Shown piece by piece: positions 35,554 through 45,453 of a stretch of 64,000 bases of DNA; position 1 is the first letter of the stretch; every line of letters starts with the position of its first letter. The notes under the pieces were generated by a model, which saw nothing but the letters and a program-made list of their open reading frames with translations, ran no database searches and had not been told where the DNA came from. The stretch comes from Bacillota bacterium (GTDB lineage Bacteria > Bacillota > UBA4882 > UBA10575). The stretch spans positions 46,326-110,325 of the forward strand of contig DUQR01000043.1 of assembly GCA_012837715.1 (NCBI GenBank), read 5' to 3'. A program made the position numbers and the translations under genes.

Positions 35554-35682
35554 CTATATAAACCTCGCTTGTTGAATTTACAGGGATCTTTTCGCGATAA
35601 AAAAGAGGAATCCTTTTCCTTAGTAGAGAAGTTTCCTCGAAGATATGATGATCGCGGGGATAAAGCTAAAGCTGGTGACGGA

Positions 35683-36741
35683 ATGATTAAGACTGAAATT
35701 ATCCGCGTTAACCCGGAAGCGCCCGATGAAGGGGCATTGGCTCAGGCGGCGGCGATTCTGCGCCGGGGAGGACTGGTTGCTTTTCCCACAGAGACAGTAT
35801 ACGGCTTAGGGGCCGTTATTTATAACCGGGTTAGTGTAAAAAATATTTTTACCGTTAAAGGCCGGCCAGGGGACAATCCATTGATTGTCCATATTTATCG
35901 GGAAGAACAAATCTTTGAGCTTGCCCGGGAAACGCCGGCGGCGGCGATGGTCCTGGCCCGACGGTTCTGGCCCGGCCCGTTAACCATGATCTTGCCGAAA
36001 CGCGAAGGGATCCCGGTGGAGGTCAGCGCCGGTCTACCCACGGTCGCGATTCGGCTGCCTTCCCATCCGGTTGCCCGGGAACTTTTGCGCTTGACGGATC
36101 TGCCGGTGGCGGCGCCGAGTGCGAATCTTTCCGGTCGACCCAGTCCAACCCGGGGGAGCCACGTGATTACCGATCTGAATGGGAAGATTGAAATGATTAT
36201 TGATGCTGGTCCGACCGGAGTAGGGGTCGAGTCGACCGTGCTGGATCTGACTGGTCTTCGTCCGCGGATTCTCCGTCCCGGTGGGGTTACCCGTGAGATG
36301 CTGGAAGCGGTTTTGGGTGCGGGCGCCGTGGAGACGCCGGAAGCGCTCAATGACAGCCGTCCGTTGGCCCCCGGAATGAAATACCGGCATTATGCGCCAC
36401 AGGCGCCCCTCCGTCTGCTCACCGGCGAAACAAGAGTAATCCACACTTTTCTCCAAGAAAGGGTTGACCAGGCACGCCAGGCCGGAAAGAAGATCGGGGT
36501 AATCGGTTACGACGAAGACCAAGGCATTCCGTCTTGTCGAACGGAAGTCACTTTTTTTTCGTTGGGTCGGCGCAGCAACCCGGCGGAAGGGGCAGAGCGC
36601 TTGTTTCATCTCCTAAGACTCTGCGATCAGGCCGGAGTGGATGAAATATATGCGGTAGCGCCCCCGCGCACGGGGGTCGGAGAGGCGGTTTATAACCGTC
36701 TGCTTAAGGCTGCCGGCGGGAAAGTCGAGGAGATAAAATGA
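35683..36741 (+). CDS. tsaC: L-threonylcarbamoyladenylate synthase (Sua5/YwlC type)
   Basis: The enzyme makes threonylcarbamoyl-AMP for the t6A37 modification of ANN-decoding tRNAs. The YrdC domain has RRGGLVAFPTETVYGLGA, KGRPGDNPLIVHI, RFWPGPLTMIL, VAIRLPSHPVAREL and APSANLSGRPSPT; a C-terminal Sua5 domain after GMKYRHYAPQAPL follows. ATG 35683 (352 residues) matches the usual Sua5 N-terminus; the track start would add 38 unrelated residues. It starts the run tsaC-DUF3108-ywlE/rpiB-upp. Confidence 0.95.
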   Translation: MIKTEIIRVNPEAPDEGALAQAAAILRRGGLVAFPTETVYGLGAVIYNRVSVKNIFTVKGRPGDNPLIVHIYREEQIFELARETPAAAMVLARRFWPGPLTMILPKREGIPVEVSAGLPTVAIRLPSHPVARELLRLTDLPVAAPSANLSGRPSPTRGSHVITDLNGKIEMIIDAGPTGVGVESTVLDLTGLRPRILRPGGVTREMLEAVLGAGAVETPEALNDSRPLAPGMKYRHYAPQAPLRLLTGETRVIHTFLQERVDQARQAGKKIGVIGYDEDQGIPSCRTEVTFFSLGRRSNPAEGAERLFHLLRLCDQAGVDEIYAVAPPRTGVGEAVYNRLLKAAGGKVEEIK

Positions 36742-37478
36742 GTTCTCGTAGCCGGGTCTGGGGAGTTTGCTTGCTGTTATGCATTGTATTCTGTTGCACA
36801 CAGCCAGCCTTGAGCCAAAGAAAGGGGTTTTTAGTGGGCGAAACCTTGGAATATCAAGTTTTTACTAAAGGTCTGCCCATTGGGGAACAGATCTTCCGGC
36901 TCCGACGGGAAAAAGTGGTTCAGAACCGTCGTGTTTTTGAGATCGAGATGAGTTTACGCAGTTATGCCGCTTACGCTCTTTTTTATAGTTATGGCGAAGA
37001 GAACCTTTTGCACCTGGATGCCCAGGATCTTACCCCTGTGAGCCTGAAAAAGGTGATTAAAGAGAAGGACAAAGTTTGGGAAGAGCAGTATTATTTTGGC
37101 GGCGAAAAGGTGGAAAAACGGGTCTTGGTTCCCGGGAAGGCGGTCCAGATTTCGACCTATGAAGCCAAACACCCTCTTTTAGAGGGTCTCTCTTTGATTT
37201 ATTACCTCCGAAACCGGCCTTGGCGGCAAGGGCTGAACCAGGTTTATTATTTGACCAATAAAGGGGCGCAACCGGTTATTTATGAACATCGAGGGAAAGA
37301 GCGAATCCGGGTGCTAAATGATCACCACTGGGCGGAAGTCGTGCATGATCCTGTCTCCCAGGTCACAGTCTGGTTTTCCCAAGATGATGCGGTTTATCCG
37401 TTACGGATTCAAGTGGCGACCAATATCGGTGTTTTAACCGCCCGTTTGGTAAAGATCAACCATGGGTCGGACGAATAA
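36738..37478 (+). CDS. Secreted DUF3108-type protein
   Basis: The 246 residues open with a signal peptide (VWGVCLLLCIVFCCTQPALSQ) and continue as a beta-rich extracellular domain (GETLEYQVFTKGLPIGEQIFRL, EQYYFGGEKVEKRVLV, VWFSQDDAVYPLRIQVATNIGVLTARL). That pattern is DUF3108, a family of unknown role. The two cysteines just before the cleavage site do not fit a lipobox. It overlaps tsaC by four bases (ATGA) and so belongs to the same operon. Confidence 0.75.
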   Translation: MSSRSRVWGVCLLLCIVFCCTQPALSQRKGFLVGETLEYQVFTKGLPIGEQIFRLRREKVVQNRRVFEIEMSLRSYAAYALFYSYGEENLLHLDAQDLTPVSLKKVIKEKDKVWEEQYYFGGEKVEKRVLVPGKAVQISTYEAKHPLLEGLSLIYYLRNRPWRQGLNQVYYLTNKGAQPVIYEHRGKERIRVLNDHHWAEVVHDPVSQVTVWFSQDDAVYPLRIQVATNIGVLTARLVKINHGSDE

Positions 37479-37503
37479 TAATGGATTCAGACAGGAGGTA
37501 AAG

Positions 37504-38457
37504 ATGGTCCAGAATATACTCTTTGTCTGTACGGGGAATACTTGCCGTAGTCCGATGGCGGCGGCCTTGCTCCGACAGCTATTAAAAGAACGCAGTGATC
37601 TACAGGGGACGATTGGAATCTCTTCGGCCGGGCTCTATGCTTACCCCGGGGCGCCCGCTTCCCAGGAAGCGGTGGAAGTGATGCGGGGTTACGGGATCGA
37701 TCTCTCAACCCACTTAGCACGGGAGCTTGAGCAGGAAGAGTTGGCGGCAGCCGATTTAATCTTAACCATGACTCACGCCCAGAAAGAACAGATTCTCAAG
37801 ACTTATCCGGCCTTGAAGGATCGGGTCTTTGTCTTCAGAGAGTATCTGCGGAGTCGGGGCCGGGTTGATGGACCCGATGGTGATTTGCCCGATCCCTTTG
37901 GACAACCGGTGGAGGTGTACCGGCGGTGTGCCGCCGCGATCGAGAAAGATTTAAGGGCGCTAATCCAATTAATGGAAACAGACAAAAAGGACATTGGCCA
38001 ACAGAAAGGGGGGAGAAAGATGAGAATTGCCTTGGGTTCCGATCATGCCGGCGTTGATCTCAAAGCGGAGATCGCCCAATACCTACAGACCAACGGTTAT
38101 GAGTTCAAGGATTTTGGTGTTTTTTCCACCGAATCGGTTGATTACCCTGATCAAGCGGCTATTGTAGCAAAAGCAGTGGCTAAAGGCCAGTTTGACCAGG
38201 GGATTATTATATGTGGAACCGGAATCGGCGTTTCCATTTCGGCTAACAAAATAAAAGGGATTCGGGCAGCCCTTTGTCACGATGTTTTTTCAGCGCAGAT
38301 GGCCCGCGCCCACAATGATAGTAATGTATTGACTTTGGGTGCCCGGGTGGTTGGTCCGGGGCTTGCCCTCTCCATTGTCGAAGCCTACCTGAAGGGGGAA
38401 TTTGCCGGCGGACGTCACCAGCAACGGGTCGATAAAATCATGAAACTGGAAGAATGA
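37504..38457 (+). CDS. rpiB: In-frame fusion: YwlE-type protein-arginine phosphatase and ribose-5-phosphate isomerase B
   Basis: One open frame of 317 residues joins two proteins normally encoded separately. Residues 1-160 are a low-molecular-weight phosphatase with FVCTGNTCRSPMAAALL and the acid motif DLPDPFGQ; the threonine in CTGNT is the residue that makes YwlE prefer phosphoarginine. Residues 173-317 are RpiB, with MRIALGSDHAGVDLK, CGTGIGVSISANK and RAALCHDVFSAQMARAHNDSNVL. A strong GGGGGGAG lies five bases before the internal ATG at 38020, so RpiB may also be made alone. The outer start is ATG 37504 behind AGGAGGT. No stop codon separates the parts. Confidence 0.93.
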   Translation: MVQNILFVCTGNTCRSPMAAALLRQLLKERSDLQGTIGISSAGLYAYPGAPASQEAVEVMRGYGIDLSTHLARELEQEELAAADLILTMTHAQKEQILKTYPALKDRVFVFREYLRSRGRVDGPDGDLPDPFGQPVEVYRRCAAAIEKDLRALIQLMETDKKDIGQQKGGRKMRIALGSDHAGVDLKAEIAQYLQTNGYEFKDFGVFSTESVDYPDQAAIVAKAVAKGQFDQGIIICGTGIGVSISANKIKGIRAALCHDVFSAQMARAHNDSNVLTLGARVVGPGLALSIVEAYLKGEFAGGRHQQRVDKIMKLEE

Positions 38458-38470
38458 AAAGGAGGAATAG

Positions 38471-39106
<636 letters not shown>

Positions 39107-39149
39107 GGATCGTTCTGAATAAAAAAGGGTTCAAAAGGGGGGAAGGCGA

Positions 39150-40274
39150 GTGCAGTGGTCGGTTTTCGGGTGGAATCTTGCCCTCCTGACCGGGATCGGG
39201 TTTGTTTTCGCTTTCCCGTTGACGGCATTTTGGACGAAAAAGGGGAACGCTTGGGGATTATTGGATCTGCCCCGGGAACGCCGGGTGCATGAAACCCCCC
39301 GCCCCTATACCGGCGGTTTAGCTATTTTCATTGCGTTTAGTCTTGGGCTTCTGCTCACCGGCGGGCTCACCTTCCCCCACGTTGGTCCGCTTCTCTTCGG
39401 GGGTTTAGCCATTTTCCTTTTGGGGTTCTTTGATGATAAATATGATTTACCGGCCGGGTGGAAACTCCTCGTCCAGCTTCTGGTCGCAGCCTTCATTACT
39501 TGCGCCGACGTGCGGATCGCCTATCTGACTAACCCCTTTGGGGATATGGTGGCTTTGGGCTGGAAGGGTTATCCTTTGACCATCATCTGGCTGGTGCTGA
39601 CGATTAATATTATCAATCTCATCGATGGGTTGGACGGTTTGGCGGCCGGGGTCTCGGCCATTGCCGGGGTCAGTCTGCTCATCATCGGGATGGGTCTTGG
39701 CCAGTCGGCGGCGGTGTTTCTCTGTGCGCTTTTAATCGGGGTTTTACTTGGTTTTCTCCCCTATAATTTTTACCCGGCCCGGGTTTTTATGGGTAATTCC
39801 GGGGCCTATTTCCTGGGTTACCTTTTGGGGGTCATTTCGGTGATGGGGGCATTAAAGATACCAACTGTTTTGGCCCTGGCCATCCCCGTTTTTGCCATGG
39901 GGATTCCCTTTTTGGATACGATCTGGGCGGTCTGGCGACGCTGGCGGGGCGGTAACCGGATCATGCGCCGCGACCTTTATCATATCCATTATTTATTGCT
40001 CACTTCCGGGCTCGGTCCTAGAAAGACCGTTCTTTTACTGTATGGTTTAAGTTTGCTTTCCGGATTGGCTTCGGTCTTTCTTTCCCGGGTTACCTTGTTG
40101 ATTGGACTCTTTATTTTACTCACGGGGATGGGCTTGCTCTTCTTTTGCCTCCGTGGCTTACTAAATATGCAAAGCGCCGCCCGGGAACGGGAAGCAGCGA
40201 CCAAGGCGGGAAAGGTTAAAGACCTCCGGGGGAGAGGGAACCCGGGCGAAATTCAGACCGGGACAAGGAGGTGA
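39150..40274 (+). CDS. TagO/WecA-type undecaprenyl-phosphate GlcNAc-1-phosphate transferase
   Basis: This MraY/WecA-family enzyme starts wall polymer synthesis by moving a sugar phosphate to undecaprenyl phosphate. The 374 residues have about ten helices. The cytoplasmic motifs HETPRPYTGGLAIF, FFDDKYDL, INIINLIDGLDGLAAGVSAI, MGNSGAYFLG and RRDLYHIHYLLL(HH-type) are diagnostic. The start is GTG 39150 behind GGGGGGAAGG. It is coupled to yjbQ by a GTGA overlap. Confidence 0.9.
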   Translation: MQWSVFGWNLALLTGIGFVFAFPLTAFWTKKGNAWGLLDLPRERRVHETPRPYTGGLAIFIAFSLGLLLTGGLTFPHVGPLLFGGLAIFLLGFFDDKYDLPAGWKLLVQLLVAAFITCADVRIAYLTNPFGDMVALGWKGYPLTIIWLVLTINIINLIDGLDGLAAGVSAIAGVSLLIIGMGLGQSAAVFLCALLIGVLLGFLPYNFYPARVFMGNSGAYFLGYLLGVISVMGALKIPTVLALAIPVFAMGIPFLDTIWAVWRRWRGGNRIMRRDLYHIHYLLLTSGLGPRKTVLLLYGLSLLSGLASVFLSRVTLLIGLFILLTGMGLLFFCLRGLLNMQSAAREREAATKAGKVKDLRGRGNPGEIQTGTRR

Positions 40275-40678
40275 TTAAGATCTGGCGCGAGCTAGCCTTT
40301 AATACCCGTGCCGCGACGGAATTTTTGGAGATCACCCGGGATTTAGCGGTCGATCTTCAAAAAGCCGGCGTGCGCCAAGGGGTAGGGACGATCTTTATCC
40401 CCCACACCACTGCTGGTTTAATGCTGAACGAGAATGCCGACCCGGATGTGCTTTATGATTTAAAGTTGGCTTTTGACCAAATCTTTCCCCATTCCTTAAA
40501 CCGGGCCCATCAGGAAGGGAATTCGGCAGCCCACCTCAGAGCGGCATTGGTTGGTTCTTCGCTTCACCTCCCGGTGGAGGACGGCCGTTTGCGGCTGGGG
40601 ACATGGCAAGGAGTATATTTGTGTGAATTTGATGGACCCCGAAGGCGTAGGATATTAGTTAGATGGGATGGTAATTAA
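40271..40678 (+). CDS. yjbQ: YjbQ family (UPF0047) protein
   Basis: The 135-residue protein has the family motifs GVGTIFIPHTTAGLMLNENADPDVLYDL, the histidine-rich HSLNRAHQEGNSAAHLRAALVGSS and GTWQGVYLCEFDGPRRRRILV. Some members have thiamine phosphate synthase activity; the general role is unsettled. The track start is GTG 40271, which abuts the AAGGAG. The ATC at 40280, eight bases past GGAGG, aligns with the first methionine of relatives, so initiation may be at ATC. Confidence 0.9.
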   Translation: MIKIWRELAFNTRAATEFLEITRDLAVDLQKAGVRQGVGTIFIPHTTAGLMLNENADPDVLYDLKLAFDQIFPHSLNRAHQEGNSAAHLRAALVGSSLHLPVEDGRLRLGTWQGVYLCEFDGPRRRRILVRWDGN

Positions 40679-40692
40679 AACGGGGTGATTTA

Positions 40693-43440
40693 ATGGGGGA
40701 TTACTACCGGATGAGCGCCTTCGCCACCGCCGCCGAGTTGACGACCGATCTGGAGCAGGGCTTGACCGAAGAGGAGGCTGCGGCCCGGTTGGCCAAGTTC
40801 GGTCCGAACGAGCTTCAGAAAGAGTCTGGGCTGACGGTCTGGCAGAAGTTGGTTGCACAGTTAAAGGATTTTTTGATCCTCTTATTACTGGTGGCGGCCG
40901 CTGTTTCCCTGCTCTTAGGGGAAAGCAGCGACGCCATCGTTATTTTTCTGGTGGTGCTGATCAACACCGTCCTCGGTGTTCTCCAGGAATTAAAAGCGGA
41001 AAAAGCCCTGGCCGCCTTGGCAAGCCTTTCGGCCCCGACAGCCAAAGTGCTCCGGTCGGGGCAGACCCGGGAGGTCGCCGCCGGTCAGTTGGTCCCGGGC
41101 GATTTAATCCTTTTGAACGCCGGGGATTTTATCCCGGCCGACAGCCGGCTGGTGGTGGCCGAAAATCTACAGGTCAATGAGTCGGCCTTAACCGGTGAGT
41201 CGGTGCCGGTAGAAAAGGATGCGGACTATACCGCCGAGGAGACAATACCCGTGGCCGAGCAGAAGAATATGGTCTTTAAGGGGACGATGGTTACCTTTGG
41301 CCGGGGACGGGCTTTGGTGACCGGGACCGGTATGGAGACCGAGTTGGGGCGGATCGCCGGGTTGCTGCAAACCGGTGCTCAAGAGAAAACCCCTCTCCAG
41401 AAGCGATTGGACAGCTTTGGCAAGCAAATCGGGCTTCTGGCGATCGTCCTTTGCCTCTTCATTTTCTTATTCGGGCTCTTGCGGGGGCACCGTTTTAATG
41501 AAATGTTTTTTGTGGCCGTTAGTCTGGCAGTAGCGGCCATCCCTGAAGGTTTACCGGCGATGATCACCATCGTGTTAGCCCTTGGCGTTCAGCGGATGGC
41601 GACGCAGAAAGCGATCATTCGGCGGCTGCCCGCCGTGGAGACCTTAGGTTCGGCGACGGTCATTTGTTCCGATAAAACCGGTACCCTTACTCAGAATACC
41701 ATGACCGTCCGGCAGATTGTGACCGGGGCGGGTAATTATCGGGTAACCGGCGCGGGGTTAGAAGCCGTCGGCACTTTTGAGCGGGCCGGGGAAAAGGTGG
41801 ACGTGAAGAAGGAACCGCTCCTGACCTTGCTCTTGAAAACTGGCGCCCTCTGTAACGATGCGGAATTCCGGCCCGAGGAAGGAAAGCTAATCGGTGATCC
41901 AACAGAAGGAGCTTTGATCGTGGCGGCGGCAAAGGCGGGCATGACCCGGGAAGAGCTTCAAGCGGTCTACCCCCGCCTACAGGAATACCCCTTCGACTCG
42001 GTCCGGAAAAGGATGAGCACCGTCCATCAGGGGAACCTTACCCCCCTCCTGGGCGCTTCCGGTGGCGGGGGAGCAAAGGGTGAAGAAGAAGGGGGTGAAG
42101 GGGAAGCCAACCAGCGCTGGTTGTTGACCAAAGGCGCTCCCGATTTGGTTCTGGAGAAATGTAAATGGTGGTTGAATGGGGAGGGGCGTCAGGAGTTGAC
42201 CCCCGCCCGCAAGGCAGAACTGCTCCAATTAAACCACCAAATGGCCAGTGAAGCGCTGCGTGTTTTAGCCTTTGCTTGCCGTCCCAATCTACCTGCCGGC
42301 CCTCTTCCCGTTGGGGAGGCCGAGAATGAGCTGACTTTTCTCGGTTTTATGGGCATGATCGATCCGCCGCGCCCGGAAGCCAAAGCGGCGATCCGCCAAT
42401 GCCAGCAAGCCGGGATTGGGGTGAAAATGATCACCGGGGACCATCCGGACACGGCACGGGCGATAGCGCAACAGCTGGAACTGGCTGATCTTGACGCGCC
42501 CGTTTTAACCGGAGTAGAACTGGAAGCGATGGCCGGGGAAGAATTGGCGGAGCAAGTCGGGCGGACCAGGGTCTTTGCGCGGGTCTCCCCCGAACATAAA
42601 GTTCGGATTGTGGAAGCTTTGAAGCAAAAGGGCGCCATCGTCGCCATGACCGGTGACGGAGTGAACGATGCCCCGGCGCTAAAAAAGGCCGATATCGGGG
42701 CGGCCATGGGACAGACCGGCACCGATGTGGCGAAGGAAGCAGCGGATATGGTTTTGGTGGATGATAACTTTGCCACTATTGTCCGGGCGGTGCAGGAAGG
42801 ACGGGTGATCTTTGCGAATATAAAAAAGGCCGTCTATTTTCTGCTCTCTTGTAACTTGGGGGAGATCATCACCATTTTTGTGGCGATTGTTTTGGGCTGG
42901 CCGGTCCCCTTGATTCCCCTTCAGATTCTTTGGGTTAACCTAATCACCGATTCCCTGCCCGCATTGGCGTTAGGGGTGGAGCCCCCGGAGGGTGAGATCA
43001 TGAAACGGCCTCCCCTCCATCCGGAAGAAGGGCTTTTTGGCCGGAAAGTCCGTCTCTCTTTGGGTGTCTTCGGCGGGTTTGTTGCCCTGTTGACCCTGGT
43101 GGCTTTCCGTTGGGGGTTACGGGAGACGGTTCGCAAGGGAGTGACCATGGCCTTTGCCACGCTCGGCCTCTGCCAATTGGTGCACGCCTATAATTTCCGT
43201 TCCCTTCAAGAACCCCTTTGGCGGCGGCGACGGGTTCCGAATAAAAAATTGCTGTATAGTACCATTGGGTCCGCCTTTCTGCATTTGCTTGTCTTTTTCA
43301 CCCCCTGGTTCCGCCGGATCTTCCACGTCCAGAGTCTACCCCTTAACGATTGGTTACTCATTGGGGAATTGGCTTTGGCCCCCCTTTTCCTGGGGGAAGT
43401 CTGGAAGACAGTAGTGAAAGAGGGCTTTGAAACCCTTTAA
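40693..43440 (+). CDS. Calcium-type P2 ATPase (cation-transporting)
   Basis: The 915 residues show all P-type domains: A-domain LTGESVP, phosphorylation site [10 protein letters not shown] with D327, N-domain [11 protein letters not shown], and hinge [18 protein letters not shown]4 has AAIPEGLPA (P284) and M6 has [13 protein letters not shown], the ion site of one-calcium pumps of the PMR1/LMCA type. Calcium efflux is therefore likely. The N-domain carries a low-complexity insert ([16 protein letters not shown]). The gene follows yjbQ by 14 bases. Confidence 0.92.
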   Translation: MGDYYRMSAFATAAELTTDLEQGLTEEEAAARLAKFGPNELQKESGLTVWQKLVAQLKDFLILLLLVAAAVSLLLGESSDAIVIFLVVLINTVLGVLQELKAEKALAALASLSAPTAKVLRSGQTREVAAGQLVPGDLILLNAGDFIPADSRLVVAENLQVNESALTGESVPVEKDADYTAEETIPVAEQKNMVFKGTMVTFGRGRALVTGTGMETELGRIAGLLQTGAQEKTPLQKRLDSFGKQIGLLAIVLCLFIFLFGLLRGHRFNEMFFVAVSLAVAAIPEGLPAMITIVLALGVQRMATQKAIIRRLPAVETLGSATVICSDKTGTLTQNTMTVRQIVTGAGNYRVTGAGLEAVGTFERAGEKVDVKKEPLLTLLLKTGALCNDAEFRPEEGKLIGDPTEGALIVAAAKAGMTREELQAVYPRLQEYPFDSVRKRMSTVHQGNLTPLLGASGGGGAKGEEEGGEGEANQRWLLTKGAPDLVLEKCKWWLNGEGRQELTPARKAELLQLNHQMASEALRVLAFACRPNLPAGPLPVGEAENELTFLGFMGMIDPPRPEAKAAIRQCQQAGIGVKMITGDHPDTARAIAQQLELADLDAPVLTGVELEAMAGEELAEQVGRTRVFARVSPEHKVRIVEALKQKGAIVAMTGDGVNDAPALKKADIGAAMGQTGTDVAKEAADMVLVDDNFATIVRAVQEGRVIFANIKKAVYFLLSCNLGEIITIFVAIVLGWPVPLIPLQILWVNLITDSLPALALGVEPPEGEIMKRPPLHPEEGLFGRKVRLSLGVFGGFVALLTLVAFRWGLRETVRKGVTMAFATLGLCQLVHAYNFRSLQEPLWRRRRVPNKKLLYSTIGSAFLHLLVFFTPWFRRIFHVQSLPLNDWLLIGELALAPLFLGEVWKTVVKEGFETL

Positions 43441-43574
43441 CAAACGCCAGGATCAGCCTTTTTGCTACTACGGTAGGCGGACCAGACTACCATTAGGGTG
43501 ATCATACCGACCAGGGGGACAACCCCAAAAAAGTTAGACCTAAGTTTAAGCTTTTCGACAAAAGAGGGATGATG

Positions 43575-44030
43575 ATGGAGAAAGAAGCCTGGGTGGTTGC
43601 AGTTGAGGACGGGGAGGTCCGTTTACGGTATATGCGGCATGGGGCTTGTCGGCACTGTGGAGCTTGCTTTGTGTTGGGGAAAGGTCCGGGGGAAGAAGAG
43701 GTTATTCTTCCCGAGAACCAACTGGATTTACGGAAAGGCGACCGGGTGGCAGTAGGTTTGCCGAGTACTTCTCTTTTGAAAGCCAGCTTTCTCGTCTACA
43801 CCATACCTTTAATCTTTTTTTTCCTTGGGTATCTGGCCGGCGCCAAGATTAGCGCCGCCCTCATCGGCACCGCCGCGGAGGAAGCCGGTGGGATGATCGG
43901 TGGGGTTTTAGCTTTGGTCCTGACCTATTGGGGACTCCACTATTACGACCGGCGGTTGAGAAAATCTTCCCGCTATCAGCCCCAAGTGATCCGGATTGTG
44001 GAACGCGCTACGCAGGATTACATCGAGTAA
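43575..44030 (+). CDS. RseC/MucC family membrane protein
   Basis: The 152 residues start with a beta-rich cysteine domain (AWVVAVEDGEVRLRYMRHGACRHCGACFVLGKGPG) and continue with two membrane helices (FLVYTIPLIFFFLGYLAGA; GMIGGVLALVLTYWGLHYY). This is the RseC/SoxR-reducing-system layout, usually linked to Rnf-type electron transport; no rnf genes are here. I use ATG 43575, six bases after GAGGG, of three adjacent ATGs. Its 3' end overlaps that of the convergent spoIIP by 13 bases. Confidence 0.8.
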   Translation: MEKEAWVVAVEDGEVRLRYMRHGACRHCGACFVLGKGPGEEEVILPENQLDLRKGDRVAVGLPSTSLLKASFLVYTIPLIFFFLGYLAGAKISAALIGTAAEEAGGMIGGVLALVLTYWGLHYYDRRLRKSSRYQPQVIRIVERATQDYIE

Positions 44031-45127
44031 CTGGCCTGGGAAAAATAGGTGGCGAGCGCTTCGGCAAAGAGTTCCAGAGAGTATTGGACTTCTTCCCAGG
44101 TTGAATTGTCATCTCCGAACTCGACGATCACGGACCGGGAGTGGAGATGTTGGTTATACCGGGCTTCGGCTAAAATCACCCCATGGGCTAGATTGGGGAA
44201 CCGATGATCTAGCACTTCCAATAGGGCGTTAGCAAAATGGTAATTCTTTTCCCACTGGGGATGGTCCAGGCCCAACCGATCGGAACCGACGACAAGAATG
44301 ATCTTGGCGGCGGTTTTTCCTTTAATGGGTACTTTATGATTTAGCCCGGGCGTCGCATCCCGGTGCAGATCAAGCACCACTTCAATCCCGGGATGTTCCG
44401 CCAGGAGCGTTTTGACCGTTTCTTCAGAACGTTTGTAGGCATCCCGGAAGGGGTAGTGATCATGGATGACATCGCAATGTAAGGTTTTGATCCCATATTT
44501 TTGGTTTAAAAGGGCCGCCAAGCCTTCCCCAGCTTTGACAATATCGCCGCGGCCGTTGTGTAGATGGGTATGACCGCTGACCGGTACGTAGGACTCGGAA
44601 GTATGGGTATGGTAGATAAGGACCCGGGGTGTTTCGGCCCGGGGCGCGGGAACCCGTTCAACAGGCCCGGGACGGACGGGCGGTCGTGGGGCGGTCTGGG
44701 GCGGGACTGGTTTTGGTGTGATCCGTTGGGTTGCCGTATTGACCAAGGAATAGTCTTTGGCCATATTTTGCCGGGCCAAAAAGGGAAACTGTGTTTTCAG
44801 GATCTCTTCGGGAGATGGGTTTCGAATGTTCATCAGAAAACGGAGGAGCAGATCGGCCCCTTTGGCATCAAGAATAGAATCGGGATCATCCTCGAACCGG
44901 TAACGTTTAAAGACGGGAATCACTTGGGCAAGAAAGTTGCGGCCTACTTGCGAATCTAGATGGTAAAGGCGTTTCAGATAAACAAGGGGATAAGATAAAT
45001 TCGGCTGGTGGCCGAGTTCCACCAGACTGACTCCGATGGCGATGAATAAGGTGAAGATGGTGAGGCCAATCACCAAGAGAAAACGGAATTTTTCGGGTGT
45101 CATTACTCTTCTCGGTAGAGAGCTCAT
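44018..45127 (-). CDS. spoIIP: Stage II sporulation protein P (peptidoglycan amidase/endopeptidase)
   Basis: SpoIIP cleaves septal peptidoglycan with SpoIID and SpoIIM to drive engulfment. The 369 residues have an N-terminal membrane anchor (FRFLLVIGLTIFTLFIAIGVSLV), a proline-rich linker and the catalytic domain with VLIYHTHTSESY, VVLDLHRDATPG, the KIILVVGSD segment and VIVEFGDDNSTWEEVQYSLE. The zinc-ligand histidine and glutamate positions look intact. I saw no convincing sigma-E promoter, though one would be expected. Confidence 0.95.
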   Translation of the reverse strand: MSSLPRRVMTPEKFRFLLVIGLTIFTLFIAIGVSLVELGHQPNLSYPLVYLKRLYHLDSQVGRNFLAQVIPVFKRYRFEDDPDSILDAKGADLLLRFLMNIRNPSPEEILKTQFPFLARQNMAKDYSLVNTATQRITPKPVPPQTAPRPPVRPGPVERVPAPRAETPRVLIYHTHTSESYVPVSGHTHLHNGRGDIVKAGEGLAALLNQKYGIKTLHCDVIHDHYPFRDAYKRSEETVKTLLAEHPGIEVVLDLHRDATPGLNHKVPIKGKTAAKIILVVGSDRLGLDHPQWEKNYHFANALLEVLDHRFPNLAHGVILAEARYNQHLHSRSVIVEFGDDNSTWEEVQYSLELFAEALATYFSQASYSM

Positions 45128-45453
45128 CGTTAGGCGACCCCCTGTCTTCTGTATTTCTGTTGGGTGTCAGTTACCTATCATTGTAGAATTATATGCCAAG
45201 GGTTGTGGGTTTAAGACAGGGGATTTTACGACGGAAGAACCGCCGCCGTGGCCGGATGGTACCGCTTCACGAAGAATACTAGGCCAAGAGATTCAAGGTA
45301 GTTCCCCACGCTGGCTATCACCTGCGCCACGAAGGGGTGAGAATTTGAAGAAAACCACATCTGTCTTTTCTAAGTAAAAGTATGGGCTCGATAGCGGGAA
45401 GGAATGTTCGGATAAACGTCGAAGGGGGACTATATAACAAAGGGGGGAATCCC
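45128..45453 (+). other. Gene-free region before rex, containing a decayed coding fragment
   Basis: These 326 bases contain no intact gene. The fragment at 45262-45348 is related to one on the other side of rex. The ORF track joins part of it to rex (45382) and to a 113-codon frame, neither with a ribosome binding site. Confidence 0.5.
45262..45348 (+). pseudogene. Decayed coding fragment A, paralogous to fragment B after rex
   Basis: In the frame starting at 45262 the sequence reads PLHEEY, a TAG stop, then AKRFKVVPHAGYHLRHEGVRI and a stop. Fragment B (46163) reads PLHEEFIAKKFKVVAHARFRSTTR. The first 16 bases are identical, and many differences are at third codon positions, which argues that both once evolved as protein. 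The parent family is unknown to me. Confidence 0.45.

Noticed and set aside
45382-45453. N-terminal extension of Rex
   Set aside because: GTG 45454 with AAGGGGGG fits Rex length; the added residues are unrelated to Rex.
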